Source: Tomitella fengzijianii (lineage in GTDB: Bacteria > Actinomycetota > Actinomycetes > Mycobacteriales > Mycobacteriaceae). Taken from it: DNA of 64,000 bases. Both the position numbers and the translations under genes were made by a program. Position 1 is the stretch's first letter. Each line of letters opens with the position of its first letter. The stretch is from positions 926,679-990,678 of the forward strand of contig NZ_CP041765.1 in assembly GCF_007559025.1 (NCBI RefSeq). The letters run 5' to 3'. The notes beneath the pieces are model-generated. The model was given only the letters and a program-made list of their open reading frames with translations, searched no databases and was not told the DNA's origin. Below are positions 48,996-59,286 of the stretch, piece after piece.

Positions 48996-50195
48996 ATGTC
49001 CGTGCGACCGGCGATGACGGCGCTCGCGCTCGGCGGCTTCGGCATCGGCACCACCGAGTTCGTGGCGATGGGGCTGCTGCCGCAGATCGCGGACGGCATG
49101 GGGGTGTCCGAGCCGACGGCCGGGCACGTCATCTCCGCCTACGCCCTGGGCGTGGTGGTGGGCGCACCGACGATCTCGGCGCTCACCGCGCGCGTGGACC
49201 GGCGGCGACTGCTGGTGGCGCTGATGGTCGCGTTCACCGTGGGCAACGCCGTCACGGTGCTGGCGCCGGGCATGGACGTGCTCATCGTGTCGCGCTTTCT
49301 CGCGGGGCTGCCGCACGGCGCCTACTTCGGGGTGGCGTCGCTGGTCGCCGCGCAACTCGCGGGCTCCGGCAAACGCGCGAAGGCGGTGGCCACGGTGATG
49401 CTCGGCCTGTCCGTGGCCAACGTGGTGGGCGTCCCGCTCGCCTCGGCGATGGGCCAGCAGCTGGGGTGGCGCAGCGCGTTCGGCCTGGTCGCCGTGATCG
49501 GGCTGGCGACGATGGCGGCGCTGCTGCGCTGGGTGCCGCCCATGGCGGCGGCGCCCTCGTCGAGTCCCCGGGCCGAACTCGGAGCGCTGCGGCGCCCGCA
49601 GGTGTGGCTGACTCTGGCCGTCGGGATGGTCGGATTCGGCGGCATGTTCGCCGTCTACACCTACATCGCGACCACGCTCACCGACGTCGCCGGCGTGCCC
49701 TCGGCGCTGGTACCGCTGGCGTTGGCGCTCTACGGGCTCGGCATGGTCGCGGGCAACCTCGTCGGCGGGCGCCTGGCCGACCGGGCGCTCATGCCGTCGA
49801 TGTTCGCGATGCTCGCCCTCATCGCCGTCGTGATGGCCCTGTTCGTCGTGGCCGTGCACAACCCGGTGACCGCGCTCGCCGCCGTGTTCCTGGTGGGGGC
49901 CTCCGGGGCGGCGATGGTCCCCGCGCTGCAGACGCGGCTCATGGACGTCGCCGCCGACGCCCAGAGCCTGGCCGCCGCGCTCAACCATTCGGCGCTCAAC
50001 GTCGCCAACGCGGGCGGGGCGTGGCTGGGCGGGGTCGTCATCGCCGCGGGCCTCGGCTACACCGCCCCGGCGGCGGTGGGCGCCGGGCTGGCGGTGGCCG
50101 GCCTGCTGATCCTGGCGGTGAGCGCGGCGCTGCAACGGCGCACCGACGCGCGCACGTCCGTGGACCGGGACCGCGCGCCGGCGGCGGTGCACTAG
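48996..50195 (+). CDS. MFS transporter (arabinose-efflux/Cmx type)
   Basis: A 399-residue membrane protein with 12 predicted helices. It starts ALALGGFGIGTTEFVAMGLLPQIADGMGVSE, which is characteristic of the AraJ/Cmx-type drug efflux MFS group, and has LTARVDRRRLLVALM as the loop 2-3 signature and RFLAGLPHGAYFGVASLVAAQLA as a second motif. Members export sugars or drugs such as chloramphenicol; the substrate here is unknown. The ATG at 48996 has a GGAAGG ribosome site. The exonuclease gene follows 10 bp downstream, suggesting cotranscription. Confidence 0.9.
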   Translation: MSVRPAMTALALGGFGIGTTEFVAMGLLPQIADGMGVSEPTAGHVISAYALGVVVGAPTISALTARVDRRRLLVALMVAFTVGNAVTVLAPGMDVLIVSRFLAGLPHGAYFGVASLVAAQLAGSGKRAKAVATVMLGLSVANVVGVPLASAMGQQLGWRSAFGLVAVIGLATMAALLRWVPPMAAAPSSSPRAELGALRRPQVWLTLAVGMVGFGGMFAVYTYIATTLTDVAGVPSALVPLALALYGLGMVAGNLVGGRLADRALMPSMFAMLALIAVVMALFVVAVHNPVTALAAVFLVGASGAAMVPALQTRLMDVAADAQSLAAALNHSALNVANAGGAWLGGVVIAAGLGYTAPAAVGAGLAVAGLLILAVSAALQRRTDARTSVDRDRAPAAVH

Positions 50196-50205
50196 CCTTC
50201 AGAGC

Positions 50206-51018
50206 GTGTCGAAGAGCGATCTCACCGTCAGCACCGTCAACATCAACGGCGTCCGCGCCGCCACCAAGAAGGAGCACGGGCTGCTCCAGTGGCTGGCCGG
50301 CACCCGGGCGGACGTGGTCTGCCTGCAGGAGGTGCGTGCCACCGACGCGCAGCTGCAGGCGGCGCTCGCGCCCGCCGTCGAGGACGGCTGGCACATCGTC
50401 TCCGCCGAGCCGGAGCAGAAGGGCCGCAACGGCGTGGCCATCCTGTCGCGGGTGCCCGCCGACGCCCACCGCATCGGGCACGGGGATCCCGAGTTCGCCG
50501 CGTCGGGCCGCTACATCGAGGCGGACTTCGGCGACGTCACCGTCGCGAGCCTGTACCTGCCGTCCGGGGAGACCGACACCCCGCGGCAGGACGAGAAGGA
50601 ACGCTTCATGGCGACGTTCGCCGAGCACATGGCGCGCGCCGCGACGGCCGGCCGGGACACCGTGGTGTGCGGCGACTGGAACATCGCCCACACCGAGCGG
50701 GACCTGAAGAACTGGAAGGGCAACAAGAAGTCCTCGGGTTTCCTGCCGGGCGAGCGCGCGTGGCTGGACGAACTGTTCGCCGCGGACACGGGCTGGGTGG
50801 ACGTGATCCGCGCGCTGCACGGCGACGTCGACGGCCCCTACAGCTGGTGGTCGTACCGCGGCAAGGCGTTCGACAACGATGCGGGCTGGCGCATCGACTA
50901 CCACGTCGCCACGGCCGGGCTCGCGTCGTCGGCGTCCGCGGGCGTCGTCGAGCGCGCGGAGAGTTACGACACGCGCTGGTCCGATCATGCGCCCGTCACC
51001 GTCACCTATGCGCGCTGA
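50206..51018 (+). CDS. xth: Exodeoxyribonuclease III
   Basis: A 270-residue AP endonuclease/3'-5' exonuclease of the base-excision repair pathway. Motifs of the Exo III family: TVNINGVRAATKK, VCLQEVRATDAQL (Glu ligand), GVAILSRVPADA, ASLYLPSGETDTPRQDEKERF, VCGDWNIAHTERDLKNWK, and the end GWRIDYHVATAGL and RWSDHAPVTVTY (His/Asp). The GTG at 50206 is the start. The 3' end overlaps the RNase gene by 11 bp, an unusual coupling of a repair enzyme with a secreted nuclease. Confidence 0.95.
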   Translation: MSKSDLTVSTVNINGVRAATKKEHGLLQWLAGTRADVVCLQEVRATDAQLQAALAPAVEDGWHIVSAEPEQKGRNGVAILSRVPADAHRIGHGDPEFAASGRYIEADFGDVTVASLYLPSGETDTPRQDEKERFMATFAEHMARAATAGRDTVVCGDWNIAHTERDLKNWKGNKKSSGFLPGERAWLDELFAADTGWVDVIRALHGDVDGPYSWWSYRGKAFDNDAGWRIDYHVATAGLASSASAGVVERAESYDTRWSDHAPVTVTYAR

Positions 51019-51478
51019 GCGGCCCCCTCTGCGGCGTGCGCGGCGGCCCGGCCGCATCGCGGCGCTGCTGGTGGCGGTCTTCGCCGTCATCGCCGCGCTG
51101 CTGGCCGGTTGCGGCCCGGCGGACGATGCCGCCGGGGTTGGCGGGGCGACCGGCGCGCACGCCGCGGCGCAGGCCGGCGATCATCCGCACGTGGCCGGCG
51201 TCCCCGAGGCCGCCTGGAGCACGCTCGCGCTCATCGACGCCGGCGACTGGCCGGAGGCAGCCGAAGCGCCCGGCACCAAGGGCGGGCAGCGCTTCGGCAA
51301 CCGGGAGAACCGGCTGCCGCAGCGCGACGCCGGTGGCGACCGGATCCGCTACAGCGAATGGGATGTCAATCCGAAGAAACCTGGCCAAGGGCGGGACGCG
51401 GAGCGCATAGTCACAGGGGACGAGGGTTCAGCCTGGTACACGGGCGACCACTACTCGACGTTCACGCGCATGCGTTGA
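51008..51478 (+). CDS. Secreted ribonuclease of the RNase Sa/N1 type (lipoprotein-like)
   Basis: A 156-residue exported RNase. The basic N-terminus and hydrophobic segment end in a lipobox-like ALLAGCGPA (Cys about 37). The catalytic domain (about 65-156) shows the guanyl-specific RNase features: EAPGTKGGQRFGNRENRLP, IRYSEWDVNP (catalytic Glu), ERIVTGDEGSAWYTGDHYSTFTRM (catalytic Arg and His, as in RNase Sa). The start overlaps exonuclease III by 11 bp. A barstar gene lies 31 bp downstream, so this is a ribonuclease with its inhibitor. Confidence 0.9.
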   Translation: MRAERPPLRRARRPGRIAALLVAVFAVIAALLAGCGPADDAAGVGGATGAHAAAQAGDHPHVAGVPEAAWSTLALIDAGDWPEAAEAPGTKGGQRFGNRENRLPQRDAGGDRIRYSEWDVNPKKPGQGRDAERIVTGDEGSAWYTGDHYSTFTRMR

Positions 51479-51509
51479 CGGTGGCCGCCCCCAGGAGAGG
51501 TGATGCGCC

Positions 51510-51989
51510 ATGACCGAGATCGAGAAGTTCGCCGCGGCCGGCGGGCACCTGGTCGGTGTCGCCCGGCCGGGCGACACCGGGGCGGGCGAGGTGATCGTGG
51601 CGCTTGAGAGCGCGGGATTCGCGGTGAGCACCGTCTCTGCGGAGCACATGCACACCGTCGGAGGGGTGTTCGAGGAGTTCTCGGCCGCCCTCGAGTTCCC
51701 CGACTACTTCGGCAACAACAAGGACGCCTTCGACGAGTGCATGCGCGAACTCGACGAGATCGTGGGGGAGGCGTCCGGCCACGCCGTCGTCATCCGGCAT
51801 GCGTCCGAGCTGCTGGCCGATGAGCCGGACGAACTCGAGTGGTTCGTCGACGCGTTCGAGTTCTACGGGGAGCACTACGGCGACGCCGAGGTGGAGTTCC
51901 GTGTGCTGCTGGTGGTGGCCCCCGGCGAGGCCGACGGCGTGCAGGAGCGGTGGCGCGACTTCGGCGCCGATCCGGTGGAACTGGGCTGA
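51510..51989 (+). CDS. Barstar-family ribonuclease inhibitor
   Basis: A 159-residue acidic cytosolic protein. The central region (about 50-75: VFEEFSAALEFPDYFGNNKDAFDECMREL) is the classical barstar motif that binds the RNase active site. A second domain of about 60 residues (VVIRHASELLADEPDELEWF and VEFRVLLVVAPGE) ends the protein, somewhat longer than simple barstar. It should protect the cell from its own RNase encoded just upstream. The ATG at 51510 has a GAGAGG site. Confidence 0.93.
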   Translation: MTEIEKFAAAGGHLVGVARPGDTGAGEVIVALESAGFAVSTVSAEHMHTVGGVFEEFSAALEFPDYFGNNKDAFDECMRELDEIVGEASGHAVVIRHASELLADEPDELEWFVDAFEFYGEHYGDAEVEFRVLLVVAPGEADGVQERWRDFGADPVELG

Positions 51990-52031
51990 CGCTGCCCACC
52001 CGCTGCGGACCGCACGGCCGTCGCGGAGGGA

Positions 52032-53684
<1,653 letters not shown>

Positions 53685-53710
53685 CCTCCGCGGGAAAGGA
53701 GTTGAGCCGT

Positions 53711-54769
53711 ATGGCCCGCAGCGGCACTGCGACCGGGAAGACCGACGAGGACAAGGGTCCGTCGTTCCTGGACCGGCGCCGGGCCGCGTGGCCCTGGTTC
53801 GACCACGTCATGCGGGCGGCCGCCCGCTACAAGGACGAGCGCGGCGACCACTACGCCGCCGCCGTCACCTACTTCACCGTGCTGGCGCTGTTTCCGCTGC
53901 TGATGGTGGCGTTCGCGGTGGCGGGGTTCGTGCTGGCCGGCAACGCGCACCTGCTGGACGAGCTGCGCACGCAGATCACCGACAACGTGCCGGGGTCGAT
54001 GGGCGGCACCATCAACGACCTGGTGGATACGGCGATCAACTCGCGTGCCGCGGTGGGCGTGCTGGGCATCCTGGGCGCGCTCTACACCGGGCTCGGCTGG
54101 ATGGCGCACCTGCGCGCCGCGCTGTCCGAGCAGTGGGAGCAGACCAGCCCGCAGCCGAATTTCCTGATGAAGAAGGTCCATGACCTGGGTGCGCTGGGCG
54201 GGCTGGGCGTGGCGCTGGTGGTGTCGCTGGGCGTGACCGCCCTGGGCTCCGGGTCGCTGGGCAAGAAGGTGCTCGAGTGGCTGCGCCTCGACGCCATGCC
54301 GGGGGCCGGTGTTCTGCTGACTGTGGTGTCCGTACTGGCGGGCGTGGCGGCCTCGTGGGCGCTGTTCACATGGGTGATCGCGCGCTTGCCGCGGGAACGC
54401 GTGGCGCTCCGCAGCGCGCTGATGGGCGCCCTGCTGGCGGCGATCGCGTTCGAGGTGTTCAAGCGCATCGCGGTCGTGTATCTGGCGAATATCGTCCAGG
54501 GACCCGCGGGTGCGACGTTCGGGCCCATCATCGGCATCATGGTCTTCGCGTACATCACCGCGCGGATCACGCTGTTCGCCACGGCCTTCGCCGCCACCAG
54601 CGAGGAGAGCCTGAACCTGGCGCCGGTGCCGGTACCCGATCCCGTCGTCATCCGGCCGCGGGTGGACGAGCGCGAATCCGCCGCCGGATTCGCGGCGCTC
54701 GCGGGCGCGGGCCTGGGCGCCGCCGCGGGCTGGGGGATCGGCCGGAGGTCGCGGAGCCGGCGCGGCTGA
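53711..54769 (+). CDS. YhjD/YihY-family inner-membrane protein
   Basis: A 352-residue membrane protein of the YihY/virulence factor BrkB family: an N-terminal cytosolic segment (WFDHVMRAAARYKDERGDHYAAAVTYFTVLALFPLLMVAFA), several TM helices, a central YTGLGWMAHLRAALSEQW region and a disordered C-tail. The function is not known; YhjD has been linked to lipopolysaccharide export phenotypes in E. coli. The ATG at 53711 (MARSGTAT) follows a GGAAAGGAG ribosome site; an upstream start is possible. It follows trpS as in mycobacteria. Confidence 0.9.
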   Translation: MARSGTATGKTDEDKGPSFLDRRRAAWPWFDHVMRAAARYKDERGDHYAAAVTYFTVLALFPLLMVAFAVAGFVLAGNAHLLDELRTQITDNVPGSMGGTINDLVDTAINSRAAVGVLGILGALYTGLGWMAHLRAALSEQWEQTSPQPNFLMKKVHDLGALGGLGVALVVSLGVTALGSGSLGKKVLEWLRLDAMPGAGVLLTVVSVLAGVAASWALFTWVIARLPRERVALRSALMGALLAAIAFEVFKRIAVVYLANIVQGPAGATFGPIIGIMVFAYITARITLFATAFAATSEESLNLAPVPVPDPVVIRPRVDERESAAGFAALAGAGLGAAAGWGIGRRSRSRRG

Positions 54770-54848
54770 TCGCCCGGTCGGGCCCCGAGGGGCAGGCGGG
54801 GGACTACGCTCGCGGGAGACGCACGACCCACCCGTGAAGGAGGCCCCG

Positions 54849-57740
54849 ATGGCGAGCCGGACGGATCCCGCGGGTCCCTCCTCGGAAGTCGTTTCCAGCC
54901 TGCGCCGCTCCACATCCGCGGACGTGCTCGACGATCCGGCCTCCCTCGCCCTCTACAGCGCGGACGCGTCGAACTACCGTCACGTGCCCACCGCCGTGGT
55001 CCTGCCGCGCGGCGAGGACGACGTGGCGGCGACGCTTGCGGCCTGCCGCCGCCACGGGGTCCCGTTGACCATGCGCGGCGCGGGAACCTCCATCGCCGGA
55101 AACTGTCTGGGCGAGGGCATCGTCATGGACACCTCCCGGTACTTCGACGCCATCGAGGACGTCGACGCGGGCTCGGCGACGGCGGTGGTGCGGCCGGGCG
55201 TCGTGGGCGGGCGCCTGCGCGAGGCGCTGGCGCCGTCGGGGCTCGCGTTCGCGCCGGACCCGTCGACGATCTCCCGCTGCACCGTGGGCGGGATGATCGG
55301 CAACAACTCCTGCGGCTCGCATTCAGTGGCCTGGGGCAAGACCAGCGACAACATCCGAGAGCTCGAGGTGATGCTCGCGGACGGCACACGCCTGACGCTG
55401 GGGCCCACCACCGCGGAGCAGATGGCCGCGGCCGCCGCGCGCGAGGACACCGCGGGGCGGCTGCACCGGGGATTGGATGCGTTGACGGCGGAGAACCTCG
55501 CGCTGCTGCGGACCGAGCTGGGCCGGTTCCCGCGCCAGGTCAGCGGCTACGGGCTGCACGAGCTGCTGCCGGACAACCATCGCAATCTGGCGCGCGCGCT
55601 CGTCGGCAGCGAGGGCACCTGTGCCGTGGTCCTGCGCGCCACCCTGGAACTGGTACGGCCGCCCGTGCACCGCGCGCTGCTGGTGCTGGGATTCGACGGG
55701 GACATCGCCTCGGCGCGCGCGGTGCCGGCGATCCTCGCGCATGCGCCGCTCACGGTGGAGAGCATGGGCCGCAAGCTGTTCGCGGGCGTGCGGCTGCACG
55801 GCGCGCGCGCCACCGCCGCGGATGCGCTGCCGGACACGTCGGACTGGCTGTTGGTGGAAACCGGCGGCGGGACCGCCGAGGAGGCCCGAGCGGCGGCCGA
55901 GGCGCTCGCACGGGGCATCGGCATGCCGGTGGGCTCCGACCCGCGGGCGGTGGTGCTCACCGACCCCGCCCAGCAGAAGGTGGTGTGGTCGCTGCGGGCG
56001 GACGGCAGCGGGCTGGCGGCGCGCACGGTCGACGGCGACGCGGCCTACCCGGGGTTCGAGGACGCCGCAGTGCCGCCCGAGCGGCTCGCCGATTACCTCG
56101 CCGACTTCCGCGGGCTGCTCGGCGAGTACGGGCTGAGCGGCGTCTCCTACGGCCACTACGGCGAGGGCTGCCTGCACATCCGGCTCGACGCGGACCTGTC
56201 CACGGGGCCGGGGGTGGATCGCTACCGCGCGTTCCTGTTCGACGCGGCGGACGTCGTGGCGCGTCACGGCGGGTCGATCTCCGGGGAGCACGGCGACGGG
56301 CAGGCTCGCTCCGAGTTGCTGCCCCGCGCCTACAGCCCCGAGGTGATCGGCCTGTTCGAGAGGTTCAAGGGCCTGTGGGACCCGGACGACCTGCTCAATC
56401 CGGGAATCCTGGTGCGCCCCAAAAAGGTCGACGCCGATGTCCGGTGGCTCGAGCTGGGTGTCCGCGAATGGGAGACCGCCTACAGCTACCCGGACGACCG
56501 CGGCAGCTTCCGGCAGGCGGTGAGCCGGTGCCTGGGCATCGGCAAGTGCCGCGTGGACCACGGCGTCGCGATGTGCCCCAGCTACCAGGTGACCCGCGAC
56601 GAGAAGCACTCGACGCGGGGACGCGCCCGCCTGCTGTTCGAGATGATGCAGGGCGATGTGATCGAGGACGGTTGGCGCTCCAAAGAGGTGCTCGGCGCGC
56701 TGGACCTGTGCCTGAGCTGCAAGGCGTGCGAGTCCGACTGCCCGGTGAACGTGGACATGGCCACCTACAAGTCGGAGTTCCTCTACCAGCACTACCGCCG
56801 CCGCATCCGGCCGCGCGTGCACTACGCGCTGGGAAGGCTGCCGCAGTGGGCGCGCCTCGCCTCGCGGGCGCCCCGCGCGGTCAACGCGCTGTCCGGGGGC
56901 AGGCTGTCGGGGGCGGCGGCCAAGCGCGCCGCGGGCATCGATGCGCGACGGGACCTTCCGCGCTTCGCGCCGCACACGCTGCGGCGGCAATGGCGCGACC
57001 GGCCGGCGGGACCCGCCGGCGTGCGGGGCACGGTGGTGCTGTGGCCGGACACGTTCACCAACCACCTCGACCCCGGCGTGGGCATGGCCGCGGCCGCCGT
57101 CCTCGAGGACGCGGGCTATCGGGTGGTCCTGCCTGACGGGCCGGTGTGCTGCGGGCTCACCGCGCTGAGCACGGGCCAACTGCCGCTGGCGCGTAGAACC
57201 GTCCGCAAGAGCCTGGACGTGCTGGCGCCGCACCTGGCCGCGGGCACCCCCGTGATCGGCCTGGAGCCCAGCTGCACGGCCGCGCTGCGCACCGAGATCA
57301 CCCGGCTGCTTCCTCAGGACGACCGCGCCCGGACGCTGTCGGGGCTGGTGCGCACCTTCGCCGAGCAGCTCGTCGACCACACGCCCGGCTGGGAGCCGCC
57401 GTCGGAGCAGCAGGACGCGGTGGTGCAGACCCATTGCCACCAGTACGCGGAACTCGGCGACGACGCCGACCGGGCGCTGATGCGCCGCGCGGGCATCCGG
57501 CCGGCGGAGATGAGCCCGGGCTGCTGCGGGCTGGCCGGCAACTTCGGGTTCGAAGACGGGCACTACGAGGTGTCGATGTCGGTGGGGGAGCAGAACCTGC
57601 TGCCCGCGGTCCGCGCGGCGGGCCCGGACCCGCTGGTGATCGCGGACGGGTTCAGCTGCCGCACCCAGGTGCGCGACGGCGCCGATGTCCAGGCCTTCCA
57701 TCTCGCGCAGGTCCTCGCGGCGCGCCTCGACTCCGCCTGA
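54849..57740 (+). CDS. FAD-linked oxidase / Fe-S / CCG fusion dehydrogenase
   Basis: A 963-residue enzyme with three parts. FAD_binding_4 spans about 45-220 (VPTAVVLPRGEDDVAATLAACRRHGVPLTMRGAGTSIAGNC). FAD-oxidase C follows (SGYGLHELLPDNHRNLARALVGSEGT to SISGEHGDGQARSELLPRA). Then come a 4Fe-4S module (KCRVDHGVAMCPSY, LCLSCKACESDCPVN) and two CCG domains (VCCGLTALSTGQLPLA, SPGCCGLAGNFG). The layout is that of D-2-hydroxyacid or glycolate-type dehydrogenases that pass electrons to the membrane chain. The ATG at 54849 has a strong AAGGAGG site, so I prefer it to the GTG at 54834. Confidence 0.93.
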   Translation: MASRTDPAGPSSEVVSSLRRSTSADVLDDPASLALYSADASNYRHVPTAVVLPRGEDDVAATLAACRRHGVPLTMRGAGTSIAGNCLGEGIVMDTSRYFDAIEDVDAGSATAVVRPGVVGGRLREALAPSGLAFAPDPSTISRCTVGGMIGNNSCGSHSVAWGKTSDNIRELEVMLADGTRLTLGPTTAEQMAAAAAREDTAGRLHRGLDALTAENLALLRTELGRFPRQVSGYGLHELLPDNHRNLARALVGSEGTCAVVLRATLELVRPPVHRALLVLGFDGDIASARAVPAILAHAPLTVESMGRKLFAGVRLHGARATAADALPDTSDWLLVETGGGTAEEARAAAEALARGIGMPVGSDPRAVVLTDPAQQKVVWSLRADGSGLAARTVDGDAAYPGFEDAAVPPERLADYLADFRGLLGEYGLSGVSYGHYGEGCLHIRLDADLSTGPGVDRYRAFLFDAADVVARHGGSISGEHGDGQARSELLPRAYSPEVIGLFERFKGLWDPDDLLNPGILVRPKKVDADVRWLELGVREWETAYSYPDDRGSFRQAVSRCLGIGKCRVDHGVAMCPSYQVTRDEKHSTRGRARLLFEMMQGDVIEDGWRSKEVLGALDLCLSCKACESDCPVNVDMATYKSEFLYQHYRRRIRPRVHYALGRLPQWARLASRAPRAVNALSGGRLSGAAAKRAAGIDARRDLPRFAPHTLRRQWRDRPAGPAGVRGTVVLWPDTFTNHLDPGVGMAAAAVLEDAGYRVVLPDGPVCCGLTALSTGQLPLARRTVRKSLDVLAPHLAAGTPVIGLEPSCTAALRTEITRLLPQDDRARTLSGLVRTFAEQLVDHTPGWEPPSEQQDAVVQTHCHQYAELGDDADRALMRRAGIRPAEMSPGCCGLAGNFGFEDGHYEVSMSVGEQNLLPAVRAAGPDPLVIADGFSCRTQVRDGADVQAFHLAQVLAARLDSA

Positions 57741-57762
57741 TCCCGCCAGGCGCGGGCACCGT

Positions 57763-59286
57763 TCAGCGCCGCCGGCGCAGAAGCCGGATCCCGCCCGCGG
57801 CGAGCAGCATCGCGGCGGCCACGATGCCGGTGACGGCCGCGTAGTAGCCGGCCCCGTGCGCGGAATCGTCCGAGCCCGGCTGCGCGCTCTGCGGCGGTGC
57901 CGCGAGCGTCACCGCCCCGTCGGTCCCGGAGCTGTGCGAAGCGTTCTCGGCCGCGACCGCGCCGTCCTGGCCCACGGTGCCGGGCTCGACCAGCGTGCCC
58001 ACCGATGCTCCCGTCGGAAGGCTGAAACCGTAGTCGAGCAGCGCGGCAGCCTGCTGCCACGGATCGGACGGCGTGCGGGTGCCGTCGAGCAGCGTCACCA
58101 CCAGGCGCCGTCCGTTCCGCTCGGCCGCGCCGATGAACGTCTGGCCGGCGTCGTCGGTGTAGCCGGTCTTGCCGCCGAGTGCGCCCGGGTACATGGACAG
58201 CAGCGGGTTGTCGTTGGCGATGGCGAAGCCCGGGTTGTCCGTCAGGATCACGGGCGCGCCGTCCGGGCCCACGACCGGAGGCTTCAGCCCGGTGGCGGGA
58301 TCGGGTGCCGCCTCGGCCAGCGCGGCGGTCACCGCTTCCGCGTCGGTGGATTCCACGCGGATCGGTTCCACGCCCGCCGCGATCCGGCTCTGCGCGGCGG
58401 CGTGTTCCTGGTCGATCCGGTCCTGCGTCTTGGGATAGCCGGGGAACTCGATGGGCCCGTGCGAGATCAGGTCTGCGAAGACCGGATCGTGCATCGCGTC
58501 CCGGAAGATCAGGGCGAGGTCGTACGCGGAGGTCGACATGCCCGGTCCGTCGAGCCCCGCGGGGGTGGGTGTGCGGGTGTCCAGTGCGCCCAGATGCCGG
58601 GCGAGCGTGTTCATGGCCGCGGTGGTGGCATCCGTGCCACCCATCGTGTCGGCGAGGACCTGGGCGGCGTCGTTGCCGGAGTTCATCATGAGCCCGCGCA
58701 GCAGCTTGTGCACGGTGTACTCGCCGCCGGCGCCGATCCCGACGCGGCTGCCCTCCACGTTCGCCTCTTCAGGTGTGGCGGTCAGCACGGTGTCCAGGTC
58801 GAGCTTCTGCAGCGCCAGCGTGGCCAGGAGGATCTTGATGGTGCTGGCAGGACGGTGCCGGCCGTGCGGGTCCTTCGCGGCGAGGACCTCGCCGGTGTTG
58901 AGGTCGGCAAGCACCCACCCGGACGCCGAGATCCCTTCCGGCAGCGGCGGCGACGCAGCGGGTTGCACGGCGCCGCACTCGCCGAGCCGCGGGCCGCCGA
59001 CGGGCTCGTCGGGGACGGGGAGCGGCGGCGGCGCGGTCTCGCCCGGTTCCGGGACCTCGGAGCTGTCGATGGGCGGCGGTGGCGACACGCGGTGGGGACA
59101 GTCGTCGGTGTTCGGAGTGGTGAATGCGGGGGCCGGCTCCGCCGCCGCGGCGGGTGCCAAAGGCAGCGCTCCCGCCAGGAGGGTCGCCGCGGCGGGCGCG
59201 GTGGCGACCGCTCCGGCGCACAACAGCGCCGCAGCGGCACGCCTGCGGGGGCCGGGGCGGGCCGCTCCGGCGCCGCGGACGGTCAT
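57763..59286 (-). CDS. dacB: D-alanyl-D-alanine carboxypeptidase, DacB-like
   Basis: A 507-residue exported serine peptidase of the S11 family that trims peptidoglycan stem peptides. The signal peptide is at about 1-49, followed by a Pro-rich linker. Catalytic motifs are Ser-x-x-Lys in ASTIK (Ser 148), Ser-Gly-Asn (203-205) and Lys-Thr-Gly (373-375, GGKTGYTDD). A C-terminal TM helix (about 478-497) and basic tail anchor it in the membrane. The gap between SGN and KTG is rather long owing to an insertion (about 280-350). Its place matches M. tuberculosis dacB1 (Rv3330). It overlaps the upstream hydrolase gene by 4 bp (ATGA). Confidence 0.95.
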   Translation of the reverse strand: MTVRGAGAARPGPRRRAAAALLCAGAVATAPAAATLLAGALPLAPAAAAEPAPAFTTPNTDDCPHRVSPPPPIDSSEVPEPGETAPPPLPVPDEPVGGPRLGECGAVQPAASPPLPEGISASGWVLADLNTGEVLAAKDPHGRHRPASTIKILLATLALQKLDLDTVLTATPEEANVEGSRVGIGAGGEYTVHKLLRGLMMNSGNDAAQVLADTMGGTDATTAAMNTLARHLGALDTRTPTPAGLDGPGMSTSAYDLALIFRDAMHDPVFADLISHGPIEFPGYPKTQDRIDQEHAAAQSRIAAGVEPIRVESTDAEAVTAALAEAAPDPATGLKPPVVGPDGAPVILTDNPGFAIANDNPLLSMYPGALGGKTGYTDDAGQTFIGAAERNGRRLVVTLLDGTRTPSDPWQQAAALLDYGFSLPTGASVGTLVEPGTVGQDGAVAAENASHSSGTDGAVTLAAPPQSAQPGSDDSAHGAGYYAAVTGIVAAAMLLAAGGIRLLRRRR

